A DNA stretch of 64,000 bases from Stenopsyche tienmushanensis (GCA_008973525.1 WACJ01000268.1:310001-374000), one strand, 5' to 3'; positions 1 to 14,900 are shown, counted from the stretch's first letter. The notes: generated by a model from the sequence alone, not told the origin. Translations and numbers: made by a program.

Positions 1-212
1 GGCCCCGACCCTTCATTTTTTCCACCTCGTATCCACGTCATACTTTTTCTGCGCCTGCGAACAAAACGGCCGCCATTAATCCGCGATCGACCCACGTGAC
101 TTGTTAGCAGTTTCATATTAATGGTAATTTTTCTATCAAATAAATTGAAGTATTTATCTACATCGATTTATCTTATTTAACGTTAAATTAGGTTAAATAA
201 AAAGAGTCAAAA

Positions 213-690
213 ACACTCAAACCTTTTTTTGTGCGATTTCAAAGTTATGTGGTTTTTTTAAGCATTTTTTTATTCATAAAGAGTACCTATTGAGATATTT
301 TGGATAAAATAGAAAATAAATCATCAATAATAACCGAAAAAAAATACAATTTTGGACTGTTTAAATCATGTTGCATTTGCTATCGCTGAATTACGACCAC
401 ACCCTTTATTCTAGTCAATCTAAACGCGTGTTTCTCGAAACTACTTTTTTCAACACGGTTGACATGATATATCAAGTTCTAATTAATCGATTTACTTCAA
501 ATTATGTACAAACTTTTTGTATACAATCTTATATTGTTCCTACCAGATTTATGTCAAAATGTAATTTTTAACTATTAAAAAAAATTAAAACCGTGAAAAC
601 ATTGGCTAAATTCGTGGAATTTTGCGTGGAATAGCAAAATCTTAACTAATTAAGAATTATATTGTTAGAAAGAGAAAATTCTGCAAAAAA
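213..690 (+). repeat. Repeat family A, copy 1 (right side truncated)
   Basis: Starts with ACACTCAAACC followed by TTTTTTTGTGCGATTTC. It shares long stretches with 18009-18885 and 35556-36302, such as GTTGCATTTGCTATC-type and CTCGAAACTACTTTTTTCAA blocks. It has no coding capacity. Inferred to be a non-autonomous DNA transposon family. Confidence 0.7.
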
Positions 691-2746
691 TGGCCGGTTA
701 ATATGAAATAATATTTTGCAATTATTTTATAAGTTAAGTTTGTAATTCCAACAAAACAGCTATTTATCGTTATCGTTTGCTTCATTTCAAATTGGTTTGA
801 TTTCATGCTTTATTATTTGATTAAAACAATTCCACAAGTTCTTATCTATTGGTGACCTAATTTGTTCCAAAATTTTCGTGGCTTTTTCTTCATTATACGC
901 AGAAGGACATAGGTTTCATGTTTTTTGATTCTTAGCAATTCAAAATATTATCTTTAAATGCTGATTCCTGATGAATTTGAAATCCTCTGAATTTATTATA
1001 CGATTACTTGATATAAAAGCTCCCTTATATAATATGATAAGTGGTTTCGAATTATGCTCATCTTTAATATTCGTTCACTATGAATAAAACACTTCACCCT
1101 GCGATTATTACTTAAACGCTTATACGATGCCAAAAACACATTTGTGAATATTGCAAATACACTTAGAGGGCTTTAGTGCTACATTAACAGAATATAAACC
1201 TGGGTTTTTATATCAAGAAAGACATATTCCATTAGCGGATTGGAACGTGCATTATAAAGTGACCTCACAAACACACAACCCCAACAATGTGTACGTGGGA
1301 AAGAACTTTCAGCGATGGAATTCTACGCATTTTTTTCAACGGTCAATTCCATTAAAATAAAACGGGATATAAAATTTTAAGGGTGTAAATTGTGTAAAAA
1401 TTAGGTTACGTTTCACACCTGCGAGGGAAATTTAATTAGGTTTGTGCCCTGCGAAAAAGATAAAATGCGACAGTAAAAAGAAGGTGAGAGTAATTCATTT
1501 TTATGAGATGCTTAATGCACTGTATGTATATAATTCAACTGGGATACAAAAAATATTGAGTTTTATAAATATTATTTTGCATTACATTTTTTTTTTGCTT
1601 GAAGAAAAATAGCAATTTCCTGAAAAATGGTATTATCTGACTACAGTAAAAATGTTATAAAACTGTAAGGAATAAAAATAAATTTATCTTCCACGAGGAA
1701 AGCATAACCGTTATTTCCTCCCCCGCTTTCACTTTCGCTTCTGAAGTAGCGAACTTGGATTATCCTGAGATTTATGGAGATGCGTTGACCTGACAATGGC
1801 TCTGGGAAAAGAATGTGATCAATTTAACTTAAAAATCTCAGCCAAAATAATGCCTTAAGACTTTTTAAAATACGGTTCGTCTTTAACGAATTCTTTAAGG
1901 GTTGTTATATTTCCATTAAAAATAAATTAATATAGTGAAATGTGCCGGAAAAATGGTTTTATAAAATAGCTATAAATATATGCCGGGCAACCGTTTTATA
2001 TAGCAAATAATTAAATAAAATTCTCATACATATATTATAACGAACTGAGGAAGGTTAAAAATGCCCATCGATTACATTATGTTTCTAATGAATTAATTGT
2101 GAATGTGGAATAATTAAAAGGTGTGGTTGGTAGTGTATTAAATTATGTACTTTGTTTAATACATTTTAAATAACATTACCTATTGAAATTTATTTGCAAC
2201 CGGGATAAAGATAATATTTACAGACTAGGTTAATCAAAGTCAAATAAATAAGAAATTACTGTAATTTATGCAAATCGGCATAAATACATTAATTGAAGTA
2301 TAATATACAATTGTAAATAATATTATTAAAATGAGGATTATTAATTAAAATATCATATTTATGAATATGAATATGCAATGATATACATTTAAAAAATACG
2401 ATAGAAATCTTGGATATTTTTCTAGAACAGGAAGATATATATAAATTATAAATTGGCATGAGTAACATGGAATCGGATCATCATCAATAATCGGAGGTAC
2501 AATTGGTTTTTTTATGAATTGTCGCTAACCGCATTAGAGAGCAACTATCAATCTGAACATCTTTTCCGTTCATTTAAGAAACCGATCTACTTTTGCAAAA
2601 ATTGTCACATTTATAAGAAGTATTTATTGTTAAATAATATACATTTTCAAGTGATCGAAAAAAGATATTTATCAAAGTATTATGGGTTCATCGATGATAT
2701 TGTAACGTTGAAGCGGGGACGCTCTCGGGGGCAGAGTCCCCGGGCC
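691..2746. other. AT-rich noncoding stretch
   Basis: No gene or clear repeat seen, apart from short chance frames. Confidence 0.6.
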
Positions 2747-2939
2747 GTGATGTTGCTGGACGAATGGATGGGAATAGTCGGGCGTCGAATAGAAAAACTC
2801 TCTTCTCTAAATAACGATTTCACACGAAGAGAGATCTGGCTGCAGGAAGGATGACCTCCCGCAGCCAAGGCTAACCGACGACTCGCCCGACTCCCGCCTC
2901 CTGCACGTCAGTACCCAACGATGCACGCACAAGAAGCGT
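2747..2939 (+). repeat. GC-rich repeat, copy 1 (inverted partner at 5708-5926)
   Basis: About 190 bases, GC-rich against an AT-rich background, matching 5708-5926 in inverse orientation. It contains a hairpin (GGCTGCAGGAAGG pairing with CCTCCCGCAGCC across 2839-2868). Just upstream, at 2715-2742, is another imperfect GGGGAC/GTCCCC inverted repeat. It may be a solo LTR or a MITE. Confidence 0.7.
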
Positions 2940-3003
2940 ACGTCTACATGTGCAATATCTTCATAGGACCAAGTTTTTTTTTTTAAGTTAAAAACAAGGT
3001 TTT

Positions 3004-4068
3004 TTAGGTCGCTACCATAGGTTAAAGTTTCAGAAAAAAACGTTGCATGGCCACTTAATTATGTATCCGGTTTATTGATTCTGTGATGTTTATTAGTCTA
3101 TTTTGAAGTGGAATGCACGCAGAAAGACTCACTACTTTACTACAGACAAACTGGGACAAAATTGATCAAAGTGATTAAAAAACATTAATTTATGATACCA
3201 CATCTTCAAAAATTATAGAAGATGTTGCTACAGATTTTTCTTACTCTAAAATAACTTCAAGTATATCAACCTTGAGATAATTATAAAGATTTGCTGAATC
3301 TTTGCATCATTTACTTGGGAGGAAGTTCTAAAAAAGGAGTTTCATTTAAGAGGTCTGTTGGTCTTCACCGTGGTAAATAGATGGCTAAAGCTATATATAT
3401 TGCACGAAGATTTTCCAGTTTAAACATCAGTTTAAAATAACGAAAAAGGAAGAGAAAGCAGTGAAAGATATATGTATTTTCACAGTCATAATATATACAA
3501 AATACTGGTTTCAAGCCTCTGTCGGATATTCAGAAGCGAGAAATAACTTATAATAATTAAAAGACCTTGCATCATTTGAAAATATAAACCAAACAATGGC
3601 CCAAAAAGAATAAGCATTGATGTTGAACATTTCACTGAAAAATGCATTAATGACTTTGCGATTAGGAACTTTTTACGATTTCAGATATTGGGTATCTCAT
3701 CACAGTTTTTGAATAAAGATGTTATCTTTGGGATGACTCTGATTTTAAGCCTCCAAAGAAAATTGTTCATTCTATGGGGGTAGTGAATGATATTGCTAAG
3801 CGTAGTATTGCCTCAATGAAGGAATATAATAAATTGATGACAATCGTTTTGGTTGGTAAAAGCTTACAGAAAGAAATATCCTGATACAAAAAAATCAACG
3901 CTTGTATCCTTGAATATATATATGATTTTAATACTAAAAGGGCATCCTTATTAGTAATCTAAACATTAATTTTACATGTAAATGTTTTATATTAATAAAT
4001 ACAAATTAGTCATTAATACAGTGTTTTAATTTTTTAATTAAAATTCAAACCTTGGTAGCGACCCCTAA
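3004..4068 (+). mobile_element. Decayed DNA transposon with GGTCGCTACCA inverted ends
   Basis: The left end reads TTAGGTCGCTACCATAGGTT (3004-3023). The right end, read on the minus strand, is TTTAGGGGTCGCTACCAAGG (4068-4049). Between them are fragments of a transposase-like protein on the plus strand, in shifted frames and with stops. VVNDIAKRSIASMKEYNKLM lies at about 3779-3840, and a KKYPDTKKSTLVS motif follows at about 3868-3910. I recall similar ORFs from insect DNA transposons but cannot name the superfamily. It lies between the two inverted GC-rich repeats. Confidence 0.6.
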
Positions 4069-4072
4069 ATAT

Positions 4073-5707
4073 TATTTTAAAAAACTGAAAAAATAACTGA
4101 AATAGTTTTTTAGAGTAGAAAATCAAATAAGATGTTGACCGGTCAAATATTAAAAAAATATTTTTTACCCTAATAGTTTTGATTAATAACAAAAAGAGAA
4201 ATACAAGATAGTGCTGGGTTTCTGTAAAATTAGCAAATGTAAAATTATCGAATCATTGCTAAGAGTTTCTTCCCATTCTATTCACTGGATAAATCTAAAA
4301 GATGTTTAAATTATGGGGTTGAAAATTTGCCAAATGGTGGCAAAATATGGTGAAAATAATTTATATAATAGATTAAAATTCGTATATTATTTAATTAATG
4401 TTTTGCATGTATTACATTATTTTATTATTTTCCGATTTCCCTTAATTATGCATTACATTTCAATTTAAGGTTGTGTTTAGTATTAATTATTTTTTTATAT
4501 TGAATTTGTCTAAAAAAAATCGTTAACATTTAATATGATCTAATGTTTGAAAATTATGATATAAAAATGAACATTTAAATATGATTAATCAATTTCAACA
4601 AGGGTGTAATGAAACAATAAACATCCTTGAAGGAAATACGTCTAGACATAGGGTTCATCCTCGAGATGCGCATTCGAGATCATGTCTTAAAGCCATGTTT
4701 ATAAAGATTATTTTTGCCTACATTTGAGATGTATTTGGTCTAGTTACTTTTTTTTCTTAAGAGCATCGTGCCAAAGCCAGTTCAAAGCCCTCGTAAAATT
4801 GGCCTCAAGCCAAATTTTGGACTCGCAAAGAAGAAGTTAAGGCCTTAATTCAGTTAGGGATCGAATTGTACGTTCAGTTGGTAAAAACCAGATGGGAATT
4901 TCGTCGGACAATAAACTTAAAAGTGCGGATTTTCTTTAATCCGAACTTTGACAGAAACGTTTAAGGGACGACTTAGGTCTTCATTGTTAAAATAATCATA
5001 GTCATGTTAATTTCAGTACGTATGCCGTATAACTTTTCAAATTACGAAAACTCCGGAATCTCATTACGTTGATTTCATCTCGGAGTTTTGTGTATGAAAG
5101 TTTAGAAATTGTCTTAATTATGCTCGCCTGTTGTAAAATGCGCGGCGTCGCCAAAAATTTGATTATAAGCTGAAAATTGTCGGGGGAAAGTTTGTTGTGT
5201 ATTATAATGTCCTCTCCGAGCAGGTATGATATTAAATATAATGGCGAAGGTCAGCTAAATCCGAATAAGGGTCCTTTGATGTCGGACATGAACCATCAAC
5301 CATATCCTAAACGGGAAATTATATCCTGAATATTCGTTTCTATTTCGGATGCTAAGCTATCGGATGAATCTGCAGATTGTAAAGTTAATCGGTTTATTGA
5401 CGCACTCTATTGTGAAGATTTAATTCACAAATCCATCAGCTTTTTCATTTTCGCATTGGAATTTAATGGAACCAATCGACCGATATTTTCTATCAAACCT
5501 ACACACGTTAATATATAAACATTTATTAAATACGATGATGAAATGCACGATTAATTATGGATCTCATCGCCAATTTATGTTTCTTATGTCAGTCCAAAAG
5601 TTCGTGCGCATTTTTAAGATTTCTTTTAAATAGTGTAAATAAAATAGAATTTAACATTATATTTCAGGTGCAATGTGTTATTTTAACAGCGCCATCTCTT
5701 GTGACCG
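4073..5707. other. Noncoding stretch
   Basis: AT-rich to about 4600, then moderately mixed composition to 5300. No coding frame, RNA gene or transposase relic recognised. Confidence 0.55.
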
Positions 5708-5926
5708 ATCGCTTCTTGCGCGTGCACCGTTGCCGGTTGGGTAGTGACGCACAGGAAGCGGGAGTCGGGCATCGGTTAGCCTTGGCTGCGGGAGGTCGTC
5801 CTTCCTGCAGCCAGATCTCTTTCTCTCTCTCTCTCTCATGTGAAATAAATAGTTATTTAGATAAGAGAGTCTTTATATTCGTTACACCCGTCTATTCCCA
5901 TCCATTCGTCCAACAGCATCCGTGAC
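5708..5926 (-). repeat. GC-rich repeat, copy 2
   Basis: Inverse copy of 2747-2939 with an expanded TC run (5816-5838). The hairpin GGCTGCGGGAGG / CCTTCCTGCAGCC (about 5778-5807) is kept, with one arm changed so that pairing survives through G-T wobble. It contains AATAAA, as LTRs often do, but no flanking retrotransposon genes are visible. Confidence 0.7.
5816..5838 (+). repeat. TC microsatellite
   Basis: CT run of about 11 units with one interruption, inside the second GC-rich repeat. Confidence 0.85.
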
Positions 5927-8900
5927 GTGTTCATCTATCGGTATTAATTGCGAGCATTTGCCGCATTCTGCCAACTCCTCGAATATTGCCCCAAGTGATT
6001 TTTACTTAATTTGCGCTTTACATATTTTTTACTAGGGAAAAATTTAAATTCTAAACTGGATGTACAAAATGGACTTTCAAGTTTTTTTGACTCAAAACCA
6101 AAATATCTAAATACTTTGTCCGTTTACAATTTTTTTAAAATTTGCACTTCCATAAGAATAATACTCAATAATTAAGCTATTTTAACTATTAAGTAATGAC
6201 ACATATTGAATAACAATATGATTGATTGTTGATAGCAAAATTATATATTTTGCTGAAATAATTCTTGTGGCGCAAAAAATATTTCAATATGCCTTTTTTC
6301 CCATTTCTATGGGAATTTCAGTGTTGATATGATTATATTGAAATATAGATCGTATTTAAGAGTTATTAAATAATCCACGTTGATAATAAATAACATTTTA
6401 CGAACATGCTGCAAAATTGGATGGCTTTAAATTCTCCTCCATGCTCCATATGGAAGCTATTCCAAGTGAATAAAAACACGTCGTATACTGACACGTTTTG
6501 TTGGCGTAAAATTTCGAATTGGATTTTTAATATGGAAGTAACATTAACGACGTGTCCTTAATTAAAGTGCCCGTTATAAAATATTGTATGCATGTCTGGA
6601 AGCAAAATATTTCTACATGATGCAATAGCTAATTTTTAGAGTGCCAAGGGAAGCATATCCACTACAAAATTACTTCGTTATTACAAAGGCCGCTAAACTA
6701 CACTTTAACAACGTATAAAACTTTTTTATAATCGTTAAAAAATGTGAAATAAGTATAACGATAATTGAGAGAACATTTTCAACAGTTTTTAGACGTTTTT
6801 CAAGCTTTCAAATTGACTTTGATAAATATGAACTTATAGACCTGTGGATAAAATAAGCACCCGGACAGTGAGAGGTCGTCGACTTGAATCTAACTATTAT
6901 AAATGGATTTTTTCAAGTTTTCAGATTGCATCGTGATTGATGAACCAATGCAGTGCTTATGATTTAATAATGGCTTTCATAAAAAGTATATTTTATCATA
7001 TTTATATACAAACAAATAAGTTGGCTTTATTATGAATCATGTGAACTTTTATGCCATTTTATCTGCATGCAATCGAAGCAAATACATCTTAAATTATTCA
7101 ATTCAGATACTCTCGATCATGAAAAGAGCTCATCGAATTGCATGCGAACATGCTATGTTTGCAGCATGTCGTAACCACAAACTAAAGTTAAATGTAACAT
7201 AGATGTAAAAACAACAGAAGCATATCAAACTCCTTAATCCAATATAGACTGCAATATATGAGGTAAATTCAATAATATATCTATGTGTTTTATACACAGC
7301 CTTCAATGTGATTGTAACTAATTTATATGAATGTATGTGTTCAAGGATTCAAAAAATATGTTTATTTGGAGCAAAGCTCAATTTTGAATATTAATTTGAA
7401 GATGACCCTGATGCTGGACGTTCAGTGGAAGCGATTTTTGAAGAAATGTGCCGGAAAGTGGAACGCATTTAGTAGGCGAATGAAGGCGTCTCAATAAGAG
7501 TAATTGAGAGCATTATTCATGTTAAACTGGACATGTTTAAGGTTCAAAAGAACACTTGATGAAAGAGCTGTCAGGATAACATAGATTTGTTCAGTGAAGA
7601 GATATTTTTTTGGGGCTATCATATAAATCCCGACATTATAACAGATATATAAGGTCATGATAACTGTTTTATGGTATGATGAAGGAATTAATGAATAGTG
7701 AGTGTCCTTGTCGTTGTCTCTAAAGAATAATTTGATTTGGTCAATAACATTAGTTTGGAATCCTTAGCATTGTAACTCAATTTTAGGGTGAGCAATATTA
7801 TATTATATCCAATCTTAATTTAGTCATTTCTTGACGCCTACAAGGGTAGATATGGTTTGGGTAATACTCCTAAGGGCGGTTTGTTTTTTTTATATCAAAT
7901 AACGAAATAAGGATAGATTATACCGAATTAATACATCAAAAAGAGTCGGAAAGATACACGTGTAAATCTTTATGACATCAAACATTAGTAAATTACAGCA
8001 TTAATGTTGCCTATTATATATTAGGGCCTGAGATAAGAAAATCGTTTTGATGGATTTTAAATGATTTTTGAATGTGTATTATAATTGATTTGATTCTGGT
8101 TTTGAGATTAAAGACAGCATTATAGCATAAAAATAATAGTTTTTTGGTATAATATATATGGGTGATTAGATGTAAATTTGAGTTTTATATTTTCAGTTAA
8201 GACGCATATTGCTTAACATTTCAGCTGGTCTATATTCTCAGTCGGACCGTGTCGTATTCCAAGTTTCTCATTGCTGTAATGAGTCGAAAATTCAAGATGT
8301 TACTGAGGGCTGTTTGCTGCGAAACCCTTTTACTTCCCTTTTAGGGGTTGCTCACGTATCTGAAATTTATCAAGTCAAACATGGCCCTCCATAGAAGAAC
8401 ATTTGCGTACGCAACCGACGAAAGTCTCCAAATATTAAAATTTATTTTAATCAAACCACCACTAAAAATTTGAAAGCTTATTCGATCCACGTCCGCCAAT
8501 AAAGTGTACACTTGTATATGAAATATGACAATAAAATTTTTACCACCGACAGCGCCAATTTTTACTGCTTTGTGCAGGTCAGCGAGTTTCTGAATTCAAT
8601 ATTTTCTGCTACGTTTAACACGATAAAGGGTCAAAGATATCAAAAGTAACAGAATAATGTTATATCGTATATTATTCACGACATATTCGCTTCGCATTTT
8701 GTACTAGGAACATTTTCACATCACGTATTTCGAGCATGGAGGCAATATTAAAATTATTCGCAGCCCATGTCGTCGAATAAAGTCGATTCGTCGTCAAGTG
8801 ATAATATGAAAACTGGGATTTGAAACTGGATGTAATTTTCTTGTCATGGAAACAGCTGATTTAATTGCTTTTGTTGTTGTTCATTGCCATTTTATAGCTT

Positions 8901-11900
8901 ACAGTGGGAGTGTTCTGGGTTACTGACTGGCCACTGGAGAAATCTCCAGACAATCCAAGTTACAGTTCCGAATATGGGTCATGGTTTGACCTTGCTTATT
9001 TAATAAGCTTTAAGCTTTCCAATGAAGATGAAGTCATATTTGTGTCGTCTAAATTCGTGACGACTGAGAGCTGAAAGTACATCAGTTCAAATCTCAAAGG
9101 AGCATAATATAAATTTTAAGGCAACCATTCAAATATTATATTTAAATAATCCGCGTTAAATGTATACGGAAGATTTTGAGTACTTTTCTTTCATTATTTA
9201 TAGAAAAATGCTCAAAATAGAGTTCAGTGGGATGCTTGGAATATTAAAATGAGAAAATCTATTTGCGAACGAACACAACGTTTTTAGCTTGTTCTATTTG
9301 CGGTTATACACAGGCTACTTTATGGATTTAGATCTTAACAGAACTGATTATAGAATTCAGGAAAATCCATATTGTTCATAATTTATTTATACTTCAATAT
9401 TTAAGCTCATCGCCTATTGAATGTGAAATATTGTAGCTACTAATCGTATTTTCGTTGCCGTATAAACAAGATGTTTTATATAAATTTCAAAGGGAACGAC
9501 TGATATTTTTATAAGTTCAAATCTGTTAATAACAGATATGTCCATGTAATATTTTAAAATAAATTCGCTTCATTATTCAACATATTTTCCCATGGCTTTG
9601 GAAGTCCCTTGATCCCTTTTTTGTAAAAACGTTCCGGCTTAGAAGCAAGCATTGATTTTAAATGCATTTCTACTTCAGCTGCATATTTGAATCGTTTTTT
9701 GAACTAAAAAGTTCATCCCTGGACAAATATTTATAAAGTGGTAAGAGATGCTGTTTTATCTCTTGGCCAAGAAATGGAGTCAGTTCTTCAAGCTTTGGAT
9801 ATTTTTTAAAGCGGGAGCTTTCTTTTTTTTACTTCGAAAATTCAACCACACACGGCAAACTATCGAGCTAAACTTGACTTCGAGCAACTTTGAGCTGACT
9901 TCGAGCAATGTTAATTTCGCATATCGACAGTTAGAGATATATGATTGTAATATAACGATAATTTTGTTTAAAATATTTTTAGAAACATCTTCTATAATAA
10001 AACTAAAGATACAAAAGGTTTGTATCAAATATATTATGAAAGAAAGGTTGCTCAACTCCAAGCGCTCCTACCTGACCTGACTCCCTAGTTCACAGCGGTT
10101 CTGTCCATTGCCATTGATCTTATTTGAATTTCAAACTAACTTTCATGGATTTTAGTTATTGCAATGTGATCTTAAAGAGCAAGTGCTATAATATTGATAA
10201 ATATTTTAATATAATAAATTTGAACTGATTTTATGACATTACTCAGATGATAGCCTTAAATCTTTAGATATTATTCATTCGGGTGTTTTAAGGGTAATTT
10301 TGAATTTAAAAATAATTTAAATCATTGAGTTCATATACAATCAATGATGACAAATTTGGATTTTATATTTATGTGTATGAATTAGAATTTACGCATTGAT
10401 CACAATCCAAGCTAGTCTTTGTTTACTAAACTCACTTGCTCATTTAAATTTTCTTGGAATTCTCCTTCAATTTTTTATAAATATTTTTGCTCAAATAATT
10501 GGCATATCTCACTTAAACGACGTGTATAAGATGGACTTGGATGGATGGAAGCAGAAAGGGATTAATCATAATTCATTTCATAATAGATTTATGGTATTAT
10601 TCATAGCTCTCAAACGTTTCCATTTATACTAAATCCACGAAGAAGAAAATAATTTGTGTCATAAAATTACAATATCAGAATCATATTCGGATAAAAATGA
10701 GCATTTCTATTCAAAATGTAATATATAGTTTGTCGCAACAATAACGGTTAATATTATATAACACCTCATGTAAATATTTTCGTTGATATTAAACGTCTTA
10801 CAAATTGAACTTCAGAAAGTCTAGACTCTTTCTTGTAATCACCAATTTAAATGTAAAAATGAACATCGCATTGAATACGAATTCGAATTTAATGATCTTT
10901 GCCAGATGCAAATAGTAACCTAATTATATTGACTTGCTAATTATGCAAAACCACTTAAATTATATTATATGCACATGCATATATTTATCAAAGATTATCA
11001 AGATGTCCTTTGACACAAACATGGATCGGATATTCGAATGTAGCATCAGGCTAATTGCAGTACAGCCTGCTCTTGTCATACAATCGGATTGCAGAATGTA
11101 AATTTGGATGATTTGTTATATATACGAAATACAAAATTATATTGTAGGATTACTGAAATAAACACAATTTTTTATGAAGGTATTCGATCGAAATACAACA
11201 TAGAATGAACGGTTAAGCTGGTGTGAGTATGTCTCTTGGTGGCAATTTTCATAATCAGATGCTCTTGTGCGACTATAAATGTTGAAATAAATAGCAAACT
11301 GGGTCTTCATATACCCTTTAATAAATTTAAGAATTTCATTTTCTTGGGAACTAAATTTTGGCACAAGAGGAATAGCAGAGAAATGAAAATCCACTTTTCT
11401 TAAATTGTCTCTCAAAACTATAATATTTCACGTGCACCATTTTTTTTTTTTTTAATATGAAATTGAACTTAAATGCATTGAAATTTTTTAGATCGTAATA
11501 ATAAAAAGGACATAGGGCCAAGTGTGTGAAGTTTAGCAAATTATTTTACAAATGATAAATTTTAAAGTTATCCAATCATGAATTTATTAAATTCATAAAA
11601 AATAGCACAATTCTCGATGGTTATCACTGGTGAAATCAGATTTGATTATTTTTCATCAAACAACCCTTAAAGTTTGACCTAAATCATAAGGATTATCAAG
11701 GGGCGTAAATTAAATTAGGATTTGATAATGTTTCCAACTTACTTGATGGGTATAAGTTAAATGTATGAAAAATCAGCATAAATTAAATACAAATCTCAAT
11801 TAAGTTAAAAAATATTAATCAAATTACGGCTTAAGATACAACCAAATCTCTATTTATACGTTGTATATTATATTTTAAAGAAATCAATTAAATTTAAAGC

Positions 11901-14900
11901 TTTTATGTATTTATAGCATAAGTAGCTGAGAAATATATTTTGCTATAATAAATCAGAGAGCTTGAATATTTTTAGTGAAAAATACGGTATTTTAAGCCTA
12001 AAAGCCAGCAATTAGAGCGACATCGTTTAGGTATATAAATAATTAGTCCCTGCAGGATATTATGGACTATTTTTCAAGTATTTTCAAGATTTTCTAAATA
12101 TGAAAACTTAAATATTGAGGCGATTTAAAAAGCGCCGTCAATAGATTTGCGACAATTATTAAAATTTAATTTTAAATGTTTGATGATTTTGTTACTCATC
12201 ATTTATCTGCTAGATATGGCACTTTAAGACGAAGAATATCTTACCAAAGATGTAACTAATTTTTATGTGATAATATAAGATTATTTAAAACATATTTAAA
12301 TATGATCCTCAGGGAAGATTGTTAAATTTTAATTCAATTACATGCAATTAATCACATACAATCAATAAAACAAAGATGCTTCTTTATTAGGGATATATTT
12401 TATCTAAAAACTTCTGCGTAAAGAAGTTTTTATGATGACCACGAAGCTAAGCCATATTCTGCTGGCGTTGCAACTTTATGATACAAAACAAACTATTCGA
12501 GGGGTGTTTTATATAGTAAACCCTAAGTGCTTCGTATATTGCTAACTTAGGGGAAAAATGGTCAAATAGCTTTTCTACAAACAAACAAAAAAAAAAACAA
12601 GAAGAGTACTATATAATATTTACGATATTGTGTACTATGCTAGATGTGGTTTTCTTGCGTGGATTTTTCTTCAATGGATATCAATAGCGATGTATCATTT
12701 TGACTGGACAAATGCATCCATCCATCAAAATTCCTTATTTGATAATTGATTGATTTCATTTATGAAATCCAAATAATTTGGGCTGAACAGCTGCGATAAT
12801 AATTCAACAAAGTCCATAAAAGAGCAGCAGAATGAATTTGATTAAAAAAACAGTTGGACAAATTCAGCTGAAAACCTCAATGTGCACATATGTGAGTAGA
12901 CTTTGTGCAATGGAATTCATTCGGGGCTTACAAAAGGTTTGTTTATAAAATTTTCGAGGTGAATGTATTGTAAAGCTGCACTTGAAACCAATTATTTATT
13001 GGGATAAAAGGGCTCTAAATTGAATTTTGACCAATTTTCATCCTCAAAAGCACAATTGAAAACGTGCTTTGTTCTGTTTTGATACAATTTATGGTACCAT
13101 GCCATTCTTTATGTTTTCAATCAAATAAAATATATTATATACAAATGGATATATTTATAGTCTGTATTTAAGCAAAAGTTAAAAAAAAAAATATTTAAAA
13201 ATATTCTTATACAACCACCCTTTTATACTTTGTTTCGTTTTATCACCAGGTTGATAAACTGGTGGCTCAGTTGGTCGGTTGTTTGCGTTTTTGTTGGCTT
13301 ATGTTAATGGCTTCTTTTGATGGTGGTTTGTGTCGATTGTGACTTTTAGTGAAACGTGTCCTGCCTCTTTATAAATGGCTGAGTTTGCAAAATTTTATAC
13401 AAAAAGCGACATTAAACAGTATTCTATCATCAGAATGAATAAATTATCTCATTAAAAATAGAGGGCATGAATTTAATATATACATGCCCGCGGAGTGATT
13501 CCTTGATGCAGGCGGTGGCAGATATATAGCGCAATAGCACAAAAAAAATCATAAAAATGCATAATGTCAAAGAATCTTATTCTGGTTTCCAAATAGAAAG
13601 AAATAGATTCTTCAAATAAAAATAAATATTTACAATTAAATTCATACTATGATAGATTTATACGTACAAATCTTATGTCAATCTCTTTTACAAAGTGTTT
13701 TGATGATAATTTTTACGGCTTTGTGCAAATTATGTTAATATTATGAATTCACATTCATAGACTTACCCAGTATTAAAGTTTACTATTTTTGGTAATTCAC
13801 TTAATATGAAGATTAAGTGAATTTAATTTTGTTGATTATTTTTCTTATTTCGATTTATTTTTTCTTAAAATTTTGCAAAACGATCATGTGACTATTGATG
13901 TAAAATTATGTGATATAAGCATAATGTTTAAAAATAAAAACGCTAGAAAACAATAATATCCCTAATTGTATGCTTCCCTCTTTGGGTCACAGCTGAAGGG
14001 TTGATAATCTGTCCATAGCTAATTTAAATAGATTAATCATTATAAGTAGAAAATTCACAAAAAAGATACCTTACCATTTGTATTAAAAAATTGATTGGCG
14101 AAATATTTGAGATGATGAAATATATATTTAATCTTTGATCAATCCCTTACATAATTTGACACATAAATATTGATGGATAATGGCAAATGTCTATATTCAT
14201 ATTGATTAATTATTATTGTGTGCTTATTTCCGATCAGATTGGATGAAAGCAGAGCTCCGAAGCAAATCTTCCCTAGCGATAAAATCTTGTCAAACAATAT
14301 AAGATATCGTCACTGAAAAATTCCAGCAATCTTTTTAAATCCTTATAAAAATATTTTATCAACAGCATCCGCAGCCAGCAGATTTTCTCTCTGGCTGTGT
14401 ATACTTTTCCTCGAGCTATTATTTCGATGCTGTATTAAGTGTCATTACTCTACAAACAATAACATTTTTTCGGACCCAATAACAAGCTTTTCCTTTTAGT
14501 CTTCAATTTTGTTTGGTACTGAATCCATCGACTTTCAACGGTATTCTCATTTCTAAGGACAATTTCAAAGCTCAACGTCACATAACAATGTATTTGTATT
14601 TTAGTATGAATATACATACATAACATATTGTTTGTATCTGAGAATTGTTATTTTGGAGACAAGAATCATACATCACGTCTCGAACTAATTTAATTTATAT
14701 CACTTATGCTGTGGGAGTTTCTTATGTTGTAATTAATAGGGTGTCGTAAATACGGCAAGAAAAATATATAATTCCTGGAAAATTGCGCTCAGGCAAGACA
14801 TCGCCTGTATTAAGTTTACCTTTGTTATATCATTGTTTTTCTTTTTCAATTCCGTATATCTCATTATTTTCAACATCTGTTTCTATATTTTCGTTGATTT

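Noticed and set aside
2519..2868. Short frames on both strands across the GC-rich repeat
   Set aside because: They follow the repeat and its GC content. The second copy of the repeat does not preserve the same frame.
2747..5926. LTR pair of one retrotransposon
   Set aside because: The two copies are inverted relative to each other and no gag/pol frame lies between them. LTRs of one element would be in direct orientation.
9748..10080. 110-codon plus-strand frame with a 93-codon frame opposite
   Set aside because: Low-complexity Leu/Phe/Ile/Lys composition, no motif and no splice context. This is expected in AT-rich DNA.
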